Shown one piece after another: positions 5,864 to 9,097 of a stretch of 9,097 nt of DNA (the stretch's first letter is position 1; each line of letters starts with the position of its first letter). This stretch comes from Caldifarciminota bacterium (GTDB taxonomy: Bacteria > Hydrothermota > Tepidihabitantia > SM23-42). The stretch lies in contig DAOVAN010000061.1 of assembly GCA_030671005.1 (NCBI GenBank), forward strand, positions 1 to 9,097. Reading direction: 5' to 3'. Under the pieces are notes generated by a model, which saw only the letters and a program-made list of their open reading frames with translations, had not been told where the DNA came from and searched no databases. The translations under genes were made by a program, and so were the position numbers.

Positions 5864-6637
5864 CTACACCATAATATCAATGCCAACCGGGCAATGATCT
5901 GAACCCATGATGTCTTTCATGATAAAGGCAACCTTTAGATTTTTCCGTAAGTTCTTAGTTATGAAGAAGTAATCGATTCTCCAGCCAACATCCCTTTCCC
6001 GGGCGCGTGTCTTGAAGTCCCACCATGTATAATGACCTGCCTCCTTGTTGAAAACTCTGAAGGTATCGATGAATCCATGTTCAATTAACCTGTCAATCCA
6101 CGCCCGCTCCTGGGGTAAGAAACCTGAAACTTTCTCATTCTCCTTGGCGCGGGCAAGGTCAATTTCCTTGTGGGCGGTGTTCACGTCACCACAGATGATT
6201 ATTCTTTTGCCCTCCCGCCCCATTTTGTCGACATACATCAGGAATTCATCGTAGAATGCCATCTTGTATCTTAATCGTTCTTTCGATATCTTGCCGTTGG
6301 GGAAGTATACGTTGAAAAGAAGGAACTTTCTGTAATCCGCAATGATGACCCTGCCCTCTACATCAAATCTTCTTATGCCAAGACCAGACTCAACATGCCT
6401 GGGTTTCAACTTCGTGAATAGACCAACTCCGCTGTAACCCTTCTTCTCTGCTGCCGCAAAGAATGTACCGTAATCCTCAATACGCTTCAGGTCTTCAGGA
6501 ATCTGATTCTCACTTGCCTTTGTCTCCTGCACACACAGAACATCCGGCTTTGTTGAGTTGACCCAATCGAGGAAACCTTTTCTATGAATAGCCCTGATGC
6601 CGTTCACGTTCCAAGATAATAAGCGGATTCTTCTCAT
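5864..6637 (-). CDS. xth: Exodeoxyribonuclease III / AP endonuclease (ExoIII family)
   Basis: 257 residues from ATG 6637. It cleaves DNA at abasic sites and removes 3' blocks in base excision repair. All family motifs are visible: LSWNVNGIRA (Asn10), LCVQETKA (Glu38, metal ligand), GYSGVGLF, NVYFPNG (Tyr111), GDVNTAHKEIDL (Asp151 and Asn153), GWRIDYFF (Asp222) and the terminal SDHCPVGI (Asp247-His248 catalytic pair). The frame extends upstream to a GTG at 6679, eight bases after the permease stop, adding 14 residues. ATG 6637 fits the family N-terminus better, although its GAGGAG purine stretch abuts the start codon and so is not an ideal ribosome site. It lies in the minus-strand run after the two half-permeases. 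The ExoA/Xth type is clear; the exact start is not. Confidence 0.95.
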   Translation of the reverse strand: MRRIRLLSWNVNGIRAIHRKGFLDWVNSTKPDVLCVQETKASENQIPEDLKRIEDYGTFFAAAEKKGYSGVGLFTKLKPRHVESGLGIRRFDVEGRVIIADYRKFLLFNVYFPNGKISKERLRYKMAFYDEFLMYVDKMGREGKRIIICGDVNTAHKEIDLARAKENEKVSGFLPQERAWIDRLIEHGFIDTFRVFNKEAGHYTWWDFKTRARERDVGWRIDYFFITKNLRKNLKVAFIMKDIMGSDHCPVGIDIMV

Positions 6638-6686
6638 CTCCTCAACCCGCAATAGCAATAAGGTGATATTCTCACGCACAAGCCCA

Positions 6687-7202
6687 TCATGTTTCTGATG
6701 GTACGAGTCGGTTGATCAGAACACCCTGGACCACGGAACATACGATCATGATCAACGTGAGAACGATTATGTACTTCAGGCCAAAATAGAATATCGCAAC
6801 CGGCAGCAGGGGAATCTTGATGGCACGATTATACAGGAAAGCGGCTAGATAGCCGTAGCCGACCCCCTTGTCTCTGAGTTCAGCCAGGAGTGGATACCAC
6901 AGATATATTGGACCAGTAGATAGAATCCCCGCAAAAATGACGAAGAACCACTTCATGACACCCGGTTTTCTGAAATATTTTGTAACGACCCTCTGATTGA
7001 TGACCAGATTGGCTACTGTCATGAGGGCAAAAACGAGTACGAAGATTGGCAACATTTTGGCCATGATATCAACAAAGAAATCGACACTCTTTGAGAAAAA
7101 TGAGTTGTCGACGAAGAAAACAAGAACATAGAGAAGAACCACCGTGCTCAGAAAGTACCACTCGCCCCCGATTCTCTTCATCTTGTGCCGCATCTTCAGC
7201 AT
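6687..7202 (-). CDS. Half-permease B, ArsP/DUF318-type predicted permease
   Basis: 171 residues with about five hydrophobic segments: near 15-31, 49-68, 84-105, 116-140 and 143-165. The core reads STGPIYLWYPLLAELRDKGV, then an AAFLYNRAIKIPLLP segment. This Gly-Pro / polar helix / K-G-V / AFL / I-x-x-P arrangement is the repeat unit of the ArsP_1 (DUF318) predicted permease family, whose studied members export organoarsenicals. Substrate here is unknown. The start ATG shares its A with the TGA stop of half-permease A (TGATG), so the two are translationally coupled and probably form one transporter. No ribosome site is seen before 7202; Met4 or Met8 could also start it. The first 15 residues are basic and probably cytoplasmic. 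Confidence 0.72.
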   Translation of the reverse strand: MLKMRHKMKRIGGEWYFLSTVVLLYVLVFFVDNSFFSKSVDFFVDIMAKMLPIFVLVFALMTVANLVINQRVVTKYFRKPGVMKWFFVIFAGILSTGPIYLWYPLLAELRDKGVGYGYLAAFLYNRAIKIPLLPVAIFYFGLKYIIVLTLIMIVCSVVQGVLINRLVPSET

Positions 7203-7666
7203 CAGACAATACGCATTACTAACATTGTGAAAATACCGACAAGAATCGCAAGAATGAAAGCCGTTACATTTCTGGCAATCGCAAACCGTCTTCCCAGTAT
7301 CATGATTTCCGCAGGCAATTGTATCATACCCACGGTCACCCAGGCAACCAGGAAGGCGGTTACCGCGCCAAGGCTGACACCATTCTTCAGGAATTCTCCG
7401 CCCAGTATGTAACTCGTCAAGGGGCTGCCTGCCGAGACACTACCGATGACACTGCCGATGATGGGATCAACGAGCAGGCTCTTCCTGAAAAATCGAATGT
7501 AGAAGGACTTGGGTATCAAGCTGTTGAATAGACTCACGAGTAACAAAGCACCGATGATTATCGGCAAGAGCTTTGACATAGCCCTGGCAGATTTCGCCAA
7601 TGATTTTACAAACCTGTCTGTGAAATCACCGCGCTTAGGATTATGTTCAGCCTTGGGTTCAGACAT
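7202..7666 (-). CDS. Half-permease A, ArsP/DUF318-type predicted permease
   Basis: 154 residues: a polar, charged N-terminus (about 1-30) and then four hydrophobic segments near 33-51, 65-88, 95-120 and 130-152. The core AGSPLTSYILGGEFLKNGVS, followed by AVTAFLVAW and QLPAEIMILG, parallels the core of half-permease B position by position, as expected for the two internal repeats of ArsP_1 permeases. Full-length family members carry both repeats in one chain of 300 or more residues; here they are separate genes overlapping by three bases (TGATG). Both frames are intact, so this looks like a natural split rather than a frameshift. The start overlaps the end of cinA by eight bases and has no clear ribosome site, so it is probably translated by coupling to cinA. 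Confidence 0.72.
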   Translation of the reverse strand: MSEPKAEHNPKRGDFTDRFVKSLAKSARAMSKLLPIIIGALLLVSLFNSLIPKSFYIRFFRKSLLVDPIIGSVIGSVSAGSPLTSYILGGEFLKNGVSLGAVTAFLVAWVTVGMIQLPAEIMILGRRFAIARNVTAFILAILVGIFTMLVMRIV

Positions 7667-8141
7667 CTCTCAGAATCTTTTTCAACAAGCCGAGAGCTTC
7701 TATGCACGCCGACTTCCGGATTGTTTGACGACCCCCCTCGAACAAGAATCGGCGCGCAAAGACCTTCCTCTTCATGGCTACGCCAATATAAACCAGACCA
7801 ACCGGTTTCTCTCGTGACCCACCAGTTGGACCAGCAATTCCTGTTATCCCGATGCCGATGTCCGACATCATCTTTCTTCTCACGCCCAATGCCATTTCCT
7901 TCGCGACCTCAGCACTCACGGCACCAGACCGCTTGAGCGTTGAACCTTTCACTCCGACAATTTTCTTCTTTATGAAATCAGAATAGGCAATAATGCCACC
8001 CACAAAATACCTTGAACTACCCGGAGTGGACGTGATGATAGAACCCAACATTCCCCCTGTACAGGATTCGCACACCGCTAGTGTCATCTGTTTTTTTGTT
8101 AGGAGCTTACCGATTATTTTTGCCAGCGGCTCATTAGCCAT
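7659..8141 (-). CDS. pncC: Nicotinamide-nucleotide amidohydrolase (PncC / CinA C-terminal domain)
   Basis: 160 residues, corresponding to the stand-alone CinA C-terminal domain. It deamidates nicotinamide mononucleotide to nicotinate mononucleotide, recycling the pyridine product left by NAD-consuming enzymes such as bacterial DNA ligase. The motifs are intact: ESCTGG at 25-30 with the catalytic serine region, GGIIAYS at 48-54, SAEVAKEMA at 76-84 and GITGIAGPTGG at 98-108, followed by KPVGLVYIGVA. The N-terminal COG1058 (MoaB-like) domain of full CinA is absent. The gene follows pgpA by eight bases and overlaps the next gene by eight, so it lies in the middle of an operon. The pgpA-cinA pairing is a widespread neighbourhood. 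No good ribosome site is seen before the ATG. Confidence 0.92.
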   Translation of the reverse strand: MANEPLAKIIGKLLTKKQMTLAVCESCTGGMLGSIITSTPGSSRYFVGGIIAYSDFIKKKIVGVKGSTLKRSGAVSAEVAKEMALGVRRKMMSDIGIGITGIAGPTGGSREKPVGLVYIGVAMKRKVFARRFLFEGGRQTIRKSACIEALGLLKKILRDV

Positions 8142-8149
8142 TACTGATA

Positions 8150-8551
8150 CTAATATATGAAATTCAAGGTTTTGAACACAAAAATGACGATCGTCGTATA
8201 CACCGCAGCTAACAGATCATCGAGCATAATCCCCCAACCACCTTTCAGCTTTTCTGCGTTTCTCACTGGTGGTGGCTTCACGATGTCAAAGAATCTAAAG
8301 AGGAGAAATGTGGTAACAAGCGGCAATAGTCGCATCGGTGTAAAAAAGAGTGGTAGCAATATCGAAGCATACTCGTCAACAACAATTCTCCGCGGGTCTT
8401 TTCCCCACTCTTTCGCGAGACTATCGGAGACAAAAATCCCGACGATAAAAAGCGAGACTGCAACTATGACATAGACCGCCTTCAGAGGCAGAAGAACGTA
8501 CCATATCGCGATACTGATAACACACGAAAACGTTGCGGGCGCTACTGGCAA
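8150..8551 (-). CDS. pgpA: Phosphatidylglycerophosphatase A, N-terminus probably encoded further upstream
   Basis: From the first standard start (TTG 8551) there are 133 residues. The family motifs are present: VAPATF at 3-8, VVDEYASILLPL near 57-68 (the DE metal/active-site region), LLFRFFDIVKPPPVR (82-96) and KGGWGIMLDDLLAAVY (102-117). The enzyme removes phosphate from phosphatidylglycerophosphate in the membrane to give phosphatidylglycerol. The TTG cannot be the real start: the same frame upstream encodes KEIIATGFFIGY, matching the conserved PgpA N-terminal LLAxGFGSGL segment. No ATG, GTG or TTG occurs there before the frame runs deep into secF. Candidates are ATT 8620 (GGGAAG four to five bases before it), ATA 8602 overlapping the secF stop, or CTG 8632. 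A sequencing error is also possible. Function is certain; start is not. Confidence 0.88.
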   Translation of the reverse strand: MPVAPATFSCVISIAIWYVLLPLKAVYVIVAVSLFIVGIFVSDSLAKEWGKDPRRIVVDEYASILLPLFFTPMRLLPLVTTFLLFRFFDIVKPPPVRNAEKLKGGWGIMLDDLLAAVYTTIVIFVFKTLNFIY

Positions 8552-8598
8552 GTAGCCAATGAAGAACCCAGTTGCGATTATTTCTTTGAGGCGCTTCG

Positions 8599-9097
8599 TT
8601 ATTTCTTCTTTTTGGGGAATTTCTCTTCCCAGACCGACACTATGTTGGCCAGAATAAATATGGACGAGTACGTGCCGATAGTAAAACCAACGAGCAGCGT
8701 GAATGCAAAATCGGCGATAACCGAACCCCCGAACACCGATAGGGCGATGACTGCAAAGAGCGTCGTTCCCAAGGTCAGGATCGTCCTGGACAGGGTTTCG
8801 TTTAGACCGGTGTTAAGAACCACGTTGTATGGCTCGCGACGCATCTTGGTGTATTTTTCTCGTATTCGATCTGAAATAACGATCGAGTCATTTATCGAAT
8901 AGCCGATTATCGTAAGCACGGCACCGACGACAACAATTGAGAATTCGCGCTGCACAAGGACCAAAACGCCGATCGTGAATATCGCATCATGGAATAATGT
9001 GATGACCGCGGCTATACCGAAACGGTAATCGAATCGGAACGAAACATAGATGAGTATCAGCACCAGTGCGAGAAAAACTGCCCAGATGGTCTTAATC
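8599..9097 (-). CDS. secF: Protein translocase subunit SecF, C-terminal part (5' end outside window)
   Basis: 165 residues are visible. SecF works with SecD in the inner membrane, using the proton motive force to pull exported proteins out of the SecYEG channel. Hallmarks are FRFDYRFG, an ALxHD-like LFHDAIFT, IGYSINDSIVISDRIREKY (the conserved SecF helix and loop), NETLSRTI, and FGGSVIADFAFTLLVGFTIGTYSSI, with about five membrane segments. It ends in the basic tail KFPKKKK. The 5' part and secD, which normally precedes it, lie outside the window. Its stop overlaps or touches the beginning of pgpA, depending on the real pgpA start, so it is the first visible gene of the minus-strand run. Confidence 0.95.
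   Translation of the reverse strand, partial: IKTIWAVFLALVLILIYVSFRFDYRFGIAAVITLFHDAIFTIGVLVLVQREFSIVVVGAVLTIIGYSINDSIVISDRIREKYTKMRREPYNVVLNTGLNETLSRTILTLGTTLFAVIALSVFGGSVIADFAFTLLVGFTIGTYSSIFILANIVSVWEEKFPKKKK

Noticed and set aside
6638..6679. GTG 6679 as the start of xth
   Set aside because: The 14 added residues precede the normal ExoIII N-terminus and the GTG has no clear ribosome site. It is not excluded.
7185..7936. Several + strand open frames opposite the permease and cinA genes
   Set aside because: They are antisense shadows of conserved genes, low in complexity and without domain features.
8603..8620. Programmed -1 frameshift making a SecF-PgpA fusion
   Set aside because: The frames would allow it, but the slippery heptamer is imperfect and no stimulatory structure was seen. 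Kept only as an alternative for the pgpA start.
1..9097. tRNA/rRNA genes, CRISPR arrays, insertion sequences, att sites
   Set aside because: No cloverleaf-like stretch, spaced repeat array, transposase or flanking repeat was found by reading both strands; gaps are short and accounted for.

Overview
The window reads as chromosome of an uncultured, probably anaerobic bacterium. A PorV-like barrel protein and a secreted propeller protein with a C-terminal FlgD-like/type IX-type sorting domain point to the FCB superphylum or a related candidate phylum such as WOR-3. That placement rests on domain types only and is an inference. Gene density is high, there is no stretch above about 220 bases without a gene, and I see no RNA gene, CRISPR array or mobile element.

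Left part, + strand (1-2004): the C-terminal end of an outer-membrane PorV-like barrel, a 170-base leader with two hairpins, an extended-SDR sugar-nucleotide epimerase/dehydratase (GTG start) and a NusG paralogue of the UpxY/RfaH type. The NusG paralogue has its own consensus promoter. It sits so close to the start codon that the mRNA leader would be about 10 bases.

Middle (2102-5142): trpS on the minus strand, encoding a TrpRS with the four-cysteine [4Fe-4S] signature known from Thermotoga maritima TrpRS. It diverges from a secreted propeller-like protein driven by a perfect TTGACA-N16-TATAAT promoter. The last codons of that gene overlap a TtcA-like PP-loop tRNA thiolase that starts at TTG.

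Right part, minus strand (9097 down to 5165): a tight run in the order secF (partial), pgpA, cinA/pncC, two half-permeases of the ArsP/DUF318 type, xth (exonuclease III/AP endonuclease), then after about 160 bases thpR. Known bacterial neighbourhoods often read pgpA-cinA-thpR-recA. Here the permease pair and xth lie between cinA and thpR, and recA does not follow.

Most genes are housekeeping: protein export, phospholipid synthesis, NAD salvage, DNA repair, tRNA charging and tRNA thiolation. I found no clearly new defence or mobile system. The best leads are the start-codon problem of pgpA, the short or absent mRNA leaders on nusG-like and trpS, the split permease, the Fe-S TrpRS and the leader in front of the epimerase/NusG-paralogue pair.
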